This document shows, in pieces, positions 45,613-56,430 of a DNA stretch of 64,000 nt. The notes under the pieces are model-generated. The model saw only the letters and a program-made list of their open reading frames with translations, made no database searches and was not told the origin of the DNA. Location: NCBI RefSeq assembly GCF_014647315.1, contig NZ_BMOY01000008.1, positions 1 to 64,000 on the forward strand, written 5' to 3'. A program made the translations under genes and the position numbers. Source of the DNA: Paenalicyclobacillus cellulosilyticus. GTDB taxonomy: Bacteria; Bacillota; Bacilli; Alicyclobacillales; Alicyclobacillaceae. Each line of letters begins with the position of its first letter. Within the stretch, counting starts at the first letter, position 1.

Positions 45613-46232
45613 TACGAGAACACCTCCTGCACCTTGGCGACCGCGTCCTTGGTCAAAAGCAGATGGTCGTGGCGCAAAAGGTCGTACACGTTGATGCCGT
45701 TCGCGGCGACGTACTTCACGTCGGGGATGTTGCGGGCCGAAAGCTTGACGTTCTGTTCTTCCTCCGCGTCGACGATGAGCGCCTTGTTCACGTCAAACCG
45801 CTTCAACAGCGCGACCATTTGCTTCGTCTTGATTTCCGGCAGCGTCAAGTCGTCGAGGACGATGAGCCGCCCCTCGCCCACCTTGGACGACAGAGCGCTG
45901 TACAGCGCCAGGCGCCGCACCTTCTTCGGCAGCTTGTACGCATAGCTGCGCGGAACCGGGCCGTGCACGACGCCGCCGCCCTTCCACTGCGGCGCCCGAA
46001 TGCTGCCCTGCCGCGCGCGGCCCGTGCCCTTCTGCCGCCACGGTTTGCGGCCGCCGCCGCTGACCTCCGCCCGGTTCTTGACCTTGTGCGTCCCGCGCCG
46101 GCGGTTGGCGAGATGCATCAAGACCACTTCATGCATCAGGTCGGGCCGGATGGGCGCCCCAAAGATGCGTTCATCGAGCTCAATCTCGCCGACCTGTTCC
46201 GCGTTCATGTTGTACACTGCAACTTTCGGCAT
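45612..46232 (-). CDS. rplD: 50S ribosomal protein L4
   Basis: L4, 206 residues, whose loop forms the exit tunnel constriction. [20 protein letters not shown] and [20 protein letters not shown] define the loop. In some bacteria L4 autoregulates the S10 operon. Between rplC and rplW. Confidence 0.98.
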   Translation of the reverse strand: MPKVAVYNMNAEQVGEIELDERIFGAPIRPDLMHEVVLMHLANRRRGTHKVKNRAEVSGGGRKPWRQKGTGRARQGSIRAPQWKGGGVVHGPVPRSYAYKLPKKVRRLALYSALSSKVGEGRLIVLDDLTLPEIKTKQMVALLKRFDVNKALIVDAEEEQNVKLSARNIPDVKYVAANGINVYDLLRHDHLLLTKDAVAKVQEVFS

Positions 46233-46261
46233 CTGCCTGCCCTCCTTCCGAGACCGTGTCG

Positions 46262-46906
46262 TTACGCCTTCACTTTGGCGGCGTTCGCCTTGATGGCGGA
46301 GCGAACCGTGACGAACGAATTGCGCACCCCCGGCACCGAACCCTTGACCAGCAACAGGTTGCGTTCCGGAATCACCCGCACCACTTGCAGGTTTTGGACG
46401 GTCACACGCTCGCCGCCCATGCGGCCGGCCATCGTCTGACCCTTGAACACGCGGTTCGGCGCGATGGAACCGAGCGAACCCACACCCCGGTGGTACTTGC
46501 TGCCGTGCGCCATCGGACCGCGGCCCAGATTGTGGCGCTTGATGGGTCCGGCAAACCCTTTGCCCTTGGATGTTCCAATCACGTCGACCAGCTCACCGGG
46601 CTGAAACATATCGACCGTCAGCTGCTGGCCGACCTCGTATTGATGGATGTCCACACCGCGCAGCTCGCGAACATAGCGCTTCGGCCCGGTGTTGGCTTTC
46701 GCGGCATGGCCGATTTCCGCCTTCGTCGCCCGGCTCGGTTTCTTGTCGCCGAACCCGAGCTGTATCGCATCGTAGCCATCCGTGGCCACCTGTTTCTTTT
46801 GCAGCACGACGCAAGGCCCCAGCTCCAGGACCGTGACCGGAATGACCGTTCCGTCTTCCGCAAAGACCTGGGTCATGCCGATCTTGCGTCCCAAAAGACC
46901 CTTCAT
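46262..46906 (-). CDS. rplC: 50S ribosomal protein L3
   Basis: L3, 214 residues, close to the peptidyl transferase centre. [20 protein letters not shown] and the central extension [20 protein letters not shown] are conserved. It follows rpsJ by 129 bp. Confidence 0.98.
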   Translation of the reverse strand: MKGLLGRKIGMTQVFAEDGTVIPVTVLELGPCVVLQKKQVATDGYDAIQLGFGDKKPSRATKAEIGHAAKANTGPKRYVRELRGVDIHQYEVGQQLTVDMFQPGELVDVIGTSKGKGFAGPIKRHNLGRGPMAHGSKYHRGVGSLGSIAPNRVFKGQTMAGRMGGERVTVQNLQVVRVIPERNLLLVKGSVPGVRNSFVTVRSAIKANAAKVKA

Positions 46907-47035
46907 GTCAGCACCCCCTCAAGGACGATGACCCTTGCCGTCGCAACGGCCGGTCGCGACCATCCGCGCGCCCAGCGAACGGCCCGCGTATTCGCATGAC
47001 AACCGACCCACGCATCTCACGATCCGACAGCAGGT

Positions 47036-47344
47036 TCACAGCTTGATCTCGATGTCGACGCCCGACGGCAAATCCAGGCGCATCAAAGCATCCACCGTCT
47101 GCGGCGTCGGATTCAAGATGTCGATCAGGCGTTTGTGCGTGCGCATCTCGAACTGTTCCCGTGAATCCTTATACTTGTGCGGCGCACGCAAAATGGTGAA
47201 CACGGTGCGCTCTGTCGGCAGCGGGATGGGCCCCGATACCTGCGCGCCCGAACGCCGGGCGGTGTCGACGATCTTTTCCGCCGACTGATCGAGCACATGG
47301 TGGTCGTACGCCTTGAGGCGGATGCGGATCTTTTGACGTGCCAT
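47036..47344 (-). CDS. rpsJ: 30S ribosomal protein S10
   Basis: S10 (NusE), 102 residues, also part of antitermination complexes with NusB and Nus[21 protein letters not shown] and the C-terminal [10 protein letters not shown] are typical. ATG 47344 has GGAGGGAAA upstream. First gene of the S10 operon, preceded by a leader of about 210 nt. Confidence 0.98.
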   Translation of the reverse strand: MARQKIRIRLKAYDHHVLDQSAEKIVDTARRSGAQVSGPIPLPTERTVFTILRAPHKYKDSREQFEMRTHKRLIDILNPTPQTVDALMRLDLPSGVDIEIKL

Positions 47345-47560
47345 ATGTTTCCCTCCTTCGTCACGGGCTGTGCGGTTCCCGGCGCCGCAGCCAAGCATCG
47401 TGCACCGCCATCGCCGGCGGATGCTCTGCTCCGGCACCAAGCCCATGGTCGCCCAAATTCGTTTTGGACGTGCTCTGCAGAAACTCCTCAGTGGTGCCCC
47501 ATATGGCAAGGGCACATGAGCAACCTTCTGCTTCATGGCCGCCAGAGACCAACATTCGAA

Positions 47561-47589
47561 ATTATACTAGACCCCATGTAAGAACACAA
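47561..47589 (-). promoter_or_regulatory. promoter of the S10 operon
   Basis: TTGTGT (47584-47589), 17-bp spacer and consensus TATAAT (47561-47566) on the minus strand. In the 424-bp tuf-rpsJ gap, the rest is leader (47345-47554) with a hairpin CCGCC/GGCGG near 47423, plus the tuf terminator. Confidence 0.8.
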
Positions 47590-47667
47590 GGCAAATCTTC
47601 GCCAACCTCGCGCGGGCGCGGCACCGCAGGCGCATCGCTGCACGCGGACGGATGGCCGACCGAGAAT

Positions 47668-47707
47668 AAAAAGGGGCGGGCGGCGCCTCCCACGCTCACC
47701 CACCCGC
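47668..47707 (-). terminator. terminator after tuf
   Basis: Minus strand GCGGGTGG (47700-47707) pairs with CCGCCCGC (47676-47683), one wobble pair, followed by CCCTTTTTATTC. It lies about 60 bp after the tuf stop. Confidence 0.65.
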
Positions 47708-47768
47708 TGTCCGGTCGCCCGCGCGCAGCCCTCACCGTCTCCAGCTGCGGGGAACCCGGGCATTCGTG

Positions 47769-48956
47769 TCACTTGAGGATCTGCGTCACAACACCCGCGC
47801 CGACCGTGCGGCCGCCCTCGCGGATTGCGAAGCGGGTGCCTTCCTCGAGCGCGATCTTGGAGATGAGCTCGACTTCCATCGTGACGTTATCGCCGGGCAT
47901 CACCATCTCGGTGCCCTCCGGCAGCTTCACCACGCCGGTGACGTCGGTCGTCCGGAAATAGAACTGTGGACGATACCCGTTGAAGAACGGGGTGTGCCGG
48001 CCGCCTTCCTCCTTGGTCAAGACGTACACCTCGCATTTGAACGTGGTGTGCGGCGTGATGGACCCCGGCTTCGCGAGCACCTGACCACGCTCGACATCCT
48101 TGCGGTCGATACCGCGCAACAGCGCACCGATGTTGTCGCCCGCCACCGCTTGGTCGAGCAGCTTGCGGAACATCTCCACGCCGGTGACCACCGTGCGCCG
48201 GGTCTCTTCAGCCAGACCGACGATCTCGACCTCATCGCCCACCTTCAGCGTGCCGCGCTCGACACGGCCCGTCGCCACCGTACCGCGACCGGTGATGGTG
48301 AACACGTCCTCCACCGGCATCAAGAACGGTTTATCCACCTCGCGCTGCGGCGTCGGGATGTAGGTGTCGATGGCGTTCATCAACTCATCGATCTTCGCGA
48401 CCCACTGCGGATCGCCTTCGAGGGCTTTGAGCGCCGAACCGCGGATGACCGGCACCTCGTCACCCGGGAACTCGTACTCGTTGAGCAGCTCGCGGACCTC
48501 CATCTCGACCAGGTCCAGCAATTCCTCGTCGTCGACCATGTCGCACTTGTTGAGAAACACGACGATGTACGGCACACCGACCTGACGCGCCAACAGGATA
48601 TGCTCGCGCGTTTGCGGCATCGGGCCGTCCGCCGCGGACACCACCAGGATGGCGCCGTCCATCTGTGCCGCACCGGTGATCATGTTCTTCACGTAGTCCG
48701 CATGGCCCGGGCAGTCGACGTGCGCATAGTGGCGAGCGTCCGTCTCATACTCGACGTGCGCGGTGTTGATGGTGATGCCGCGCTCGCGCTCCTCCGGCGC
48801 CTTGTCGATGTCCTCATAGCGTTGGGCCTGTGCCTTCCCCTTCTGCGCCTGGATGGTGGTGATGGCGGCCGTCAGGGTCGTCTTGCCATGGTCGACGTGA
48901 CCGATGGTGCCGACGTTGACGTGCGGCTTCGTGCGCTCAAATTTTGCCTTTGCCAT
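47769..48956 (-). CDS. tuf: elongation factor Tu
   Basis: EF-Tu, 395 residues, GTPase delivering aminoacyl-t[17 protein letters not shown] (G1), [15 protein letters not shown] (G2), DCPGHADYV (G3) and NKCDMVDD (G4) are intact. It lies 21 bp after fusA, in the str operon, and ends at a terminator. Confidence 0.99.
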   Translation of the reverse strand: MAKAKFERTKPHVNVGTIGHVDHGKTTLTAAITTIQAQKGKAQAQRYEDIDKAPEERERGITINTAHVEYETDARHYAHVDCPGHADYVKNMITGAAQMDGAILVVSAADGPMPQTREHILLARQVGVPYIVVFLNKCDMVDDEELLDLVEMEVRELLNEYEFPGDEVPVIRGSALKALEGDPQWVAKIDELMNAIDTYIPTPQREVDKPFLMPVEDVFTITGRGTVATGRVERGTLKVGDEVEIVGLAEETRRTVVTGVEMFRKLLDQAVAGDNIGALLRGIDRKDVERGQVLAKPGSITPHTTFKCEVYVLTKEEGGRHTPFFNGYRPQFYFRTTDVTGVVKLPEGTEMVMPGDNVTMEVELISKIALEEGTRFAIREGGRTVGAGVVTQILK

Positions 48957-48977
48957 GTCTTCTTCACTCCTTCTGCT

Positions 48978-51053
48978 TCATTCGGACTTGTGTTTCGCCA
49001 CAATTTCTTGTGCGATGTTCTTGGGCACTTCCTCATATGAGTGAAACTCCATCGAGTACGTTCCGCGGCCTTGCGTCCGGGAACGCAGGTTGGTGGAGTA
49101 CCCAAACATCTCCGCGAGCGGCACGTACGCGCGGATGACGCGCGCATTGCCGCGCGTGTCCATGCCCTCGATGCGCCCGCGGCGGGCGTTGATGTCGCCC
49201 ATGATGTCGCCCATGTACTCCTCCGGCACCGTGACCTCGACCTTCATGATGGGTTCGAGCAGCACCGGATTCGCTTTGGCGGCACCTTGTTTGAGGGCCA
49301 TCGAGGCTGCAATCTTGAACGCCATCTCCGACGAGTCGACCTCGTGATAGGAACCGTCGAACAAGGTGGCCTTGACATCGACCATCGGATACCCTGCAAG
49401 GACGCCCGTTTGCATCGCTTCGCGGATGCCTTCGTCGACCGCCGGGACATATTCCTTCGGAACCACGCCGCCGACAATCTTGTTCTCGAACTGATAGCCC
49501 GCGCCGCGCGGCAGCGGCTCCAGCAACACTTTGACGTGACCGTACTGGCCGCGCCCGCCCGACTGCCGGACAAACCGGCCCTCTTGCTCGACAGGCGTCG
49601 TGATGGTCTCCTTGTACGCCACCTGCGGCCGGCCGACGTTGCACTCGACCTTGAACTCCCGCTGCAAACGGTCGACGATGATTTCGAGGTGCAACTCGCC
49701 CATGCCGGCGATGATGGTCTGGCCGGTCTCCGGATCGGTGTAGGTCCGGAACGTCGGGTCTTCTTCGGTCAACTTGCCCAGAGCGATGCCCAGTTTGTCC
49801 TGGTCCGCCTTGGTCTTGGGCTCGATGGAGACGTGGATGACCGGCTCCGGGAACTCCATCGACTCGAGCACCACGGGATGCTTCTCGTCGCAGAGCGTGT
49901 CACCCGTGGTCGTATCCTTCAAGCCGACCGCCGCCGCGATGTCCCCCGCATAGACCATGTCGATTTCTTCGCGGTGGTTCGCGTGCATCTGCATGACGCG
50001 GCCGATGCGCTCGCGCTTGCCCTTGGTCGAGTTCAGCACGTACGATCCGCTGCTCAACGTGCCTGAGTACACCCGGAAGAAGGCGAGCTTGCCGACGAAC
50101 GGATCGCTCATGATCTTGAACGCCAATGCCGCGAACGGTTCATCATCGCTGGCATGGCGCTCCGTCGGTTCACCGTCCAGCGTCCAGCCGCGCACCGACG
50201 GGATGTCGAGCGGCGACGGGAGGTAATCGACGACCGCGTCGAGCATCGGTTGCACGCCTTTGTTCCGGTAGGAAGATCCGCACAAGACCGGGAAGAGCTG
50301 ACCGCTGCACGTTCCTTTGCGGATGGCTGCCTTCAGTTCGTCGACGGTGATCTCTTCCCCTTCCAGGTACTTCATCATCAGGTCCTCGTCGACCTCGGCC
50401 GCAGCCTCCACCAGCTTCGTGCGGTACTCTTCGGCCATCGCTTTCATGTCGTCCGGGATCTCGCGCGCTTCGGAGCGGGTACCCAGGTCGTCGGTGTAGA
50501 TGATGGCCTGCATCGTCACCAGGTCCACCATACCGACGAACGAATCCTCCACACCTATCGGCAGCTGGATGGGAACCGCGTTGGCACCCAGGCGGGTGCG
50601 CATCTGTTCCACACAACCCAAAAAGTCGGCACCGACGATGTCCATCTTGTTCACATACGCAATCCGGGGCACGCCGTACTTGTCGGCTTGCCGCCACACG
50701 GTTTCCGACTGGGGTTCCACGCCACCCTTGGCGTCGAAGACGCCGACCGCACCGTCCAGCACGCGCAACGACCGCTCCACTTCGACGGTGAAGTCCACGT
50801 GGCCCGGCGTATCAATGATGTTGATGCGATGGCCGCGCCATTGGCAGGTCGTCGCGGCGGACGTAATGGTGATGCCGCGCTCCTGCTCCTGGACCATCCA
50901 GTCCATCGTCGCCGAACCCTCGTGCACTTCGCCGATCTTGTGGACGCGCCCCGTGTAGAACAGGATGCGCTCCGTCGTCGTCGTCTTCCCGGCGTCGATG
51001 TGGGCGATGATCCCAATGTTACGCGTTTTCTCTAACGGAAATTGACGGGGCAA
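48978..51053 (-). CDS. fusA: elongation factor G
   Basis: EF-G, 691 residues, ribosomal translocase. [20 protein letters not shown] (G1), [20 protein letters not shown] (G3) and [11 protein letters not shown] (G4) are present, along with domain [16 protein letters not shown]. The start is TTG 51053 with AAGGAGGTT upstream; the open frame upstream is not conserved. Confidence 0.99.
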   Translation of the reverse strand: MPRQFPLEKTRNIGIIAHIDAGKTTTTERILFYTGRVHKIGEVHEGSATMDWMVQEQERGITITSAATTCQWRGHRINIIDTPGHVDFTVEVERSLRVLDGAVGVFDAKGGVEPQSETVWRQADKYGVPRIAYVNKMDIVGADFLGCVEQMRTRLGANAVPIQLPIGVEDSFVGMVDLVTMQAIIYTDDLGTRSEAREIPDDMKAMAEEYRTKLVEAAAEVDEDLMMKYLEGEEITVDELKAAIRKGTCSGQLFPVLCGSSYRNKGVQPMLDAVVDYLPSPLDIPSVRGWTLDGEPTERHASDDEPFAALAFKIMSDPFVGKLAFFRVYSGTLSSGSYVLNSTKGKRERIGRVMQMHANHREEIDMVYAGDIAAAVGLKDTTTGDTLCDEKHPVVLESMEFPEPVIHVSIEPKTKADQDKLGIALGKLTEEDPTFRTYTDPETGQTIIAGMGELHLEIIVDRLQREFKVECNVGRPQVAYKETITTPVEQEGRFVRQSGGRGQYGHVKVLLEPLPRGAGYQFENKIVGGVVPKEYVPAVDEGIREAMQTGVLAGYPMVDVKATLFDGSYHEVDSSEMAFKIAASMALKQGAAKANPVLLEPIMKVEVTVPEEYMGDIMGDINARRGRIEGMDTRGNARVIRAYVPLAEMFGYSTNLRSRTQGRGTYSMEFHSYEEVPKNIAQEIVAKHKSE

Positions 51054-51150
51054 GCTGCAACCTCCTTCCCGTCTGCTGAGTTCTTCCCACACGGTGTGCG
51101 GACCGGCCGCAGCCGCCCGGCGCCCGGCCCGGGTGAGCCTGCGCCAGCGC

Positions 51151-51714
<564 letters not shown>

Positions 51715-52131
51715 TCACTTCTTCTTCGGCTTTTTCGCGCCGTACTTGGAGCGGCCCTGCATACGGTCCTTGACACCCGCCGCGTCGAGCGCACCGCGGA
51801 TGATGTGGTAGCGGACACCCGGCAAGTCCTTGACGCGGCCACCGCGGATGAGCACCACCGAGTGCTCCTGCAGGTTGTGCCCGATGCCCGGGATGTACGC
51901 CGTCACCTCAACCTGGTTCGTCAACCGGACACGCGCAATCTTCCGCAGCGCCGAGTTCGGCTTCTTCGGCGTCATCGTCGCCACGCGCGTGCAGACCCCG
52001 CGCTTCTGCGGTGAAGGCAGGTCGATCTGCTCCTTGCGGAAACTGTTGTAGCCCTTCAGCAAAGCAGGGGACTTAGACTTTTTTTCCACGGTCCGCCGGC
52101 CTTTGCGCACGAGTTGGTTGATCGTCGGCAT
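51715..52131 (-). CDS. rpsL: 30S ribosomal protein S12
   Basis: S12, 138 residues, at the decoding centre. [18 protein letters not shown] and [18 protein letters not shown], where streptomycin-resistance substitutions occur (here wild-type Lys residues), are present. ATG 52131 with GGAGGTGCGG upstream; an ATG/GTG pair is at the start. A promoter lies only about 20 bp away. Confidence 0.98.
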   Translation of the reverse strand: MPTINQLVRKGRRTVEKKSKSPALLKGYNSFRKEQIDLPSPQKRGVCTRVATMTPKKPNSALRKIARVRLTNQVEVTAYIPGIGHNLQEHSVVLIRGGRVKDLPGVRYHIIRGALDAAGVKDRMQGRSKYGAKKPKKK

Positions 52132-52149
52132 CACCGCACCTCCTTCCCT

Positions 52150-52178
52150 ATTCTAGGGCTGCACCCGCACCGACTCAA
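52150..52178 (-). promoter_or_regulatory. promoter directly upstream of rpsL
   Basis: TTGAGT (52173-52178), 17-bp spacer and TAGAAT (52150-52155), minus strand. The predicted start near 52143 leaves only about 12-14 nt before the rpsL ATG, with the ribosome binding site at the very 5' end. Confidence 0.6.
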
Positions 52179-52285
52179 GACCACTGACCCCGGTGATTCA
52201 CGTGCAGCCGACACATACGCACCAGCCGGATGGGCGCCTTGTGTGCACGGCCGAATCCGCGACCTTGAACCGGTATCCACAGAGG

Positions 52286-52537
52286 CTAGTCCTCGATGAT
52301 GGCGGCAGTCGCCGCGCCCACCTCGATCCCACATGCCTTTCCAAGCTGCTTCATGGAATCCACCCAGGTAATGGGGACGCTGCGCTCCTGCGCCAAGGCG
52401 ATGACCGGGTTGACGACCCGTGCTTCCGCATCCTTGGCGACATAAATGTGCCTCGCGAGGCTTTGCTGCAGGGCCTTCAGCGTCTGGTTGGTCCCAATCG
52501 TCCGCTTTCTCGCCTGGCGTATGCGATCGAGCGACAT
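52286..52537 (-). CDS. rplGB: L7Ae-family ribosomal protein (YbxF / L7Ae-like, kink-turn binder)
   Basis: Protein of 83 residues in the L7Ae/L30e/S12e/Gadd45 family. GTNQTLKALQQSLARHIYVA and AKDAEARVVNPVIALAQERS are the usual RNA-binding core. B. subtilis YbxF binds kink-turn RNA; ribosome association is known. Start 52537 has GGGGGAGG 9 bases upstream; ATG 52543 is too close. Between rpoC and rpsL as in bacilli, with its own promoter. Confidence 0.9.
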   Translation of the reverse strand: MSLDRIRQARKRTIGTNQTLKALQQSLARHIYVAKDAEARVVNPVIALAQERSVPITWVDSMKQLGKACGIEVGAATAAIIED

Positions 52538-52586
52538 GGCCATAGCCTCCCCCAGGTAGCACGCCATGCACAAGGCATACTCGATG

Positions 52587-52616
52587 ATTCTAGCACCCGG
52601 TTTTGCAGACTGTCAA
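52587..52616 (-). promoter_or_regulatory. strong promoter of the L7Ae-rpsL-rpsG-fusA-tuf operon
   Basis: Consensus TTGACA (52611-52616), 18-bp spacer and TAGAAT (52587-52592) on the minus strand. It lies about 50-80 bp upstream of the L7Ae-like start. Confidence 0.82.
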
Positions 52617-52630
52617 CCAAACGCAGCACG

Positions 52631-52671
52631 GCACGGGCAGGCGGGCAGGCCGCCGCCTCGCCTGCCCGTGC
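52631..52671 (-). terminator. 13-bp hairpin after rpoC
   Basis: GCACGGGCAGGCG (52631-52643) and CGCCTGCCCGTGC (52659-52671) pair perfectly, 27 bp after the rpoC stop. It would end rpoBC transcripts. The following U-content is low (GTTTGG). Confidence 0.65.
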
Positions 52672-52697
52672 GCAGGGTCATCCGGAAGACGAACGCG

Positions 52698-55600
52698 TCA
52701 ATCCCCGACGCTCACCGCGTCCGCGTCGGCGTGCTCAACCTCCTCCTGTCCCTCCTCGGGCTCTTGGATGAGCTCGATCATCCGGTAACGCGTCATGCCC
52801 GTCCCGGCCGGGATGAGCTTGCCGATGATCACGTTCTCCTTCAGACCGAGCAGGCGGTCGACCTTGCCCTTGATGGCCGCCTCGGTCAGCACGCGCGTCG
52901 TCTCCTGGAACGACGCGGCCGACAAGAACGAGTCGGTCTCCAGCGACGCCTTCGTGATCCCGAGCAGGGCCGGACGGGCCACCGCCGGCTCGCCGCCCGA
53001 CAAGAGGGCTTTGCGGTTGGCCTCCTCGTACTCGAACAGGTCGACGTACGTCCCCGGCAACAGGTCGGTGTCGCCCGCGTCGAGGATGCGTACCTTGCGC
53101 AGCATCTGGCGGATCATGACCTCGATGTGTTTGTCGTTGATGTCCACGCCCTGCAGGCGATAGACACGCTGGACTTCGCGCAGGAGGTAGTTCTGCACCC
53201 CCTGCAAGCCTTTCACCCGCAGCATCTCCTTCGGGTCCACCGAACCCTCCGTGAGCTCGTCGCCAGCCTCCACCACCTGGTTGACGTACGCCCGGATGCG
53301 CGATCCGTACGGGATGGAGTAGACTTTGGTCTCGCTCTCACCCGTCACCTCGATCTCGCGCTTGTCTTTCGTCTCGCGGATGTCGGTGACGACACCGTCA
53401 ATCTCCGTGATGACGGCCTGGCCCTTCGGGTTGCGCGCCTCAAACAGCTCCTGGATGCGCGGCAAACCCTGGGTGATGTCGTCGCCCGCGACGCCGCCCG
53501 TGTGGAACGTGCGCATCGTCAGCTGCGTGCCCGGCTCGCCGATGGACTGGGCGGCGATGATGCCGACCGCCTCCCCGACCTCCACCATCTTGCCGGTCGC
53601 CAGGTTGCGGCCGTAACACATCACGCACACGCCGTGGCGCGTCCGGCACGAGAGCACCGAGCGGATGGTGACCTCCTTGATGCCGGCGGCGACGATGGCG
53701 GCCGCCTTCTCCGCATCGATGAGCTCGTTCTTGCCGACGATTTTCTCGCCCGTCTCCGGATGGTAGACGTCCTGGAAGGCCACGCGCCCCTCCAGGCGAT
53801 CCGCCAGTTCCTCGATGACCTCTTTCCCGTCGCGGATCTCCGTGACCTTGATGCCCTTGTCCGTGCCGCAGTCGAACTCCCGCACAATCGTGTCCTGCGC
53901 CACGTCCACCAGGCGGCGCGTCAGGTATCCGGAGTCTGCCGTCCGCAGCGCCGTATCGGCCAAGCCCTTGCGGGCGCCGTGCGTGGAGATGAAATACTCC
54001 AGCACCGTCAGACCCTCGCGGAAGTTCGACTTGATGGCCATCTGGATGATCTGTCCGGCCGGGTTCGCCATCAGGCCGCGCATCCCGGCCAGCTGCGTGA
54101 TCTGCGAACTGCTGCCGCGCGCGCCGGAGGTCGCCATCATGTAAATCGGGTTGTATTGGTCCATGCTGTCCATCAGGATTTGGGACAGCTTTTCCTTGGC
54201 GTCGCTCCAGATCTGCTGGAAGGAGACGTAGCGTTCCTCCTCCGTGATCAAACCGCGCCGGTACTGCTGCTTCAGCTTGTGTTCCTTCGCGTCCGCCTCG
54301 CCGGTGATGACCGACTTCTGCTCCGGCACGATGATGTCGGCGACCGAAATCGTGATCCCCGCCGTGGTCGAGTAGTGGAACCCCATCTTCTTGACCTTGT
54401 CGAGGATGATGGCCGTCTTGGTCGTGCCGTAGCGCCGGAAGCACTCGGCGAGAATGTTGCCCAGGTCCTTCTTGATGATGGCCTTCGGGATGGGCCGCTG
54501 CACAATCCGCTCGTACAGGTTGACGCCCTTCTCGAACACGAACGTCTCGTCCGGCGTCTTCTCGAGCAGGTTGCTCTTCGCCGCCGAGTGGATGTACGGG
54601 AAGTCCTCCGGGAACACTTCGTTGAAGATCAGCTTGCCGAGCGTCGTGATAAGCATCGCGTCCCGCTGCTCCGGTGTGAACGACGTCTTGTTGAGCGATC
54701 GCGCCGGCAGAGCGATGCGCGCGTGCAGCGAAAGCAACCCTTCGTGATACGCCTGATGGACTTCCTCCGGATCGGCAAACACTTTTCCCTCCCCGAGGGC
54801 CCCCGGCTTTTCGATGGTCAGGTAATACGCCCCGAGCACCATGTCCTGCGTCGGCGTGACCACCGGTTTGCCGTCCTTCGGGTTGAGGATGTTGTGGGCT
54901 GCCAACATCAACAGACGCGCTTCAGCTTGCGCTTCGGCAGACAACGGCACGTGCACCGCCATCTGGTCGCCGTCGAAGTCGGCGTTGTACGCCGTGCAGA
55001 CCAACGGGTGCAGCTTGATGGCACGGCCTTCCACCAACACTGGCTCAAACGCCTGAATGCCGAGCCGGTGCAAGGTCGGTGCGCGGTTGAGCAACACCGG
55101 GTGCTCCTTGATGACGTCTTCCACGACGTCCCAGACCTCGGGCGACACCCGCTCCACCTTGCGCTTGGCGCTCTTGATGTTGTGCGCCAGGCCGCGCGCC
55201 ACCAACTCTTTCATCACGAACGGTTTGAACAGCTCGAGCGCCATCTCCTTCGGCAGACCGCACTGGAACATGCGCAGCTCCGGCCCCACCACGATGACCG
55301 AGCGGCCGGAGTAGTCGACGCGCTTCCCGAGCAGGTTCTGGCGGAAACGGCCCTGCTTGCCCTTGAGCATGTGCGACAGGGACTTGAGCGGCCGGTTGCC
55401 CGGCCCGGTGACCGGGCGGCCGCGGCGGCCGTTGTCGATGAGCGCGTCCACCGCCTCCTGCAGCATGCGCTTCTCGTTTTGGACGATGATGTCCGGTGCA
55501 CCGAGATCGAGCAGGCGCTTGAGGCGGTTGTTCCGGTTGATGACGCGCCGGTACAGGTCGTTCAAGTCGGACGTCGCGAAGCGGCCACCGTCCAGCTGCA

Positions 55601-56324
55601 CCATCGGCCGCAAGTCGGGCGGGATGACCGGCAGAGCCTCCAGGATCATCCAGCTCGGGTGGTTGCCGGAGGCCCGGAACGCCTCGAGCACCTCCAGACG
55701 CTTGATGGCCCGGTTGCGGCGCTGGCCCTGCGCCGTGCGCAGCTCTTCCTTCAGCTGCTCCACCTCTTTGTCGAGGTCGATGTCGAGCAAGAGTTTGCGG
55801 ATGGCCTCCGCGCCCATGCCGGCCTCGAACGCGTAACCGTACTTCTCCCGGTAAGAACGGTACTCTTTCTCGGTCAGCAGCTGCTTTTTCTCGAGCGGCG
55901 TGTCGCCCGGGTCCGTCACCACGTACGACGCGAAGTAAATGACCTCCTCCAGCGCGCGCGGCGACATGTCGAGCACCAGGCCCATCCGGCTCGGGATGCC
56001 CTTGAAGAACCAGATATGCGAGACCGGCGCCGCCAGCTCAATGTGGCCCATCCGCTCGCGCCGGACCTTGGAGCGCGTCACCTCGACGCCGCAACGGTCG
56101 CAGACGACCCCTTTGTAACGCACACGGCGGTACTTGCCGCAATGGCACTCCCAGTCCCGCGTCGGACCGAAGATCTTCTCGCAGAACAGGCCTTCCTTCT
56201 CCGGGCGGAGCGTCCGGTAGTTGATGGTCTCGGGCTTTTTCACCTCACCGTGCGACCAGGAGCGGATCTTCTCAGGCGAAGCGAGGCCAATCTTCATGAA
56301 TTCGAAGTTGTTGACGTCCAGCAC
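52698..56324 (-). CDS. rpoC: DNA-directed RNA polymerase beta' subunit
   Basis: Beta' subunit, 1208 residues. The N-terminal zinc site has [20 protein letters not shown], the catalytic Mg site is NADFDGDQM, and a second cysteine cluster is [13 protein letters not shown]. Start is GTG 56324 ([19 protein letters not shown]) with GGAGGGTG upstream. It follows rpoB by 106 bp. Confidence 0.99.
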   Translation of the reverse strand: MLDVNNFEFMKIGLASPEKIRSWSHGEVKKPETINYRTLRPEKEGLFCEKIFGPTRDWECHCGKYRRVRYKGVVCDRCGVEVTRSKVRRERMGHIELAAPVSHIWFFKGIPSRMGLVLDMSPRALEEVIYFASYVVTDPGDTPLEKKQLLTEKEYRSYREKYGYAFEAGMGAEAIRKLLLDIDLDKEVEQLKEELRTAQGQRRNRAIKRLEVLEAFRASGNHPSWMILEALPVIPPDLRPMVQLDGGRFATSDLNDLYRRVINRNNRLKRLLDLGAPDIIVQNEKRMLQEAVDALIDNGRRGRPVTGPGNRPLKSLSHMLKGKQGRFRQNLLGKRVDYSGRSVIVVGPELRMFQCGLPKEMALELFKPFVMKELVARGLAHNIKSAKRKVERVSPEVWDVVEDVIKEHPVLLNRAPTLHRLGIQAFEPVLVEGRAIKLHPLVCTAYNADFDGDQMAVHVPLSAEAQAEARLLMLAAHNILNPKDGKPVVTPTQDMVLGAYYLTIEKPGALGEGKVFADPEEVHQAYHEGLLSLHARIALPARSLNKTSFTPEQRDAMLITTLGKLIFNEVFPEDFPYIHSAAKSNLLEKTPDETFVFEKGVNLYERIVQRPIPKAIIKKDLGNILAECFRRYGTTKTAIILDKVKKMGFHYSTTAGITISVADIIVPEQKSVITGEADAKEHKLKQQYRRGLITEEERYVSFQQIWSDAKEKLSQILMDSMDQYNPIYMMATSGARGSSSQITQLAGMRGLMANPAGQIIQMAIKSNFREGLTVLEYFISTHGARKGLADTALRTADSGYLTRRLVDVAQDTIVREFDCGTDKGIKVTEIRDGKEVIEELADRLEGRVAFQDVYHPETGEKIVGKNELIDAEKAAAIVAAGIKEVTIRSVLSCRTRHGVCVMCYGRNLATGKMVEVGEAVGIIAAQSIGEPGTQLTMRTFHTGGVAGDDITQGLPRIQELFEARNPKGQAVITEIDGVVTDIRETKDKREIEVTGESETKVYSIPYGSRIRAYVNQVVEAGDELTEGSVDPKEMLRVKGLQGVQNYLLREVQRVYRLQGVDINDKHIEVMIRQMLRKVRILDAGDTDLLPGTYVDLFEYEEANRKALLSGGEPAVARPALLGITKASLETDSFLSAASFQETTRVLTEAAIKGKVDRLLGLKENVIIGKLIPAGTGMTRYRMIELIQEPEEGQEEVEHADADAVSVGD

Positions 56325-56430
56325 AGGGCACCCTCCCTCTGGGGTATGGCCACCCCGTGCCGCACGGCGAATGCCGGGCGGCGCCAGGGGGCAGACCGGA
56401 AAATCGATGGTATGGCCGACCTGCGCGGGT

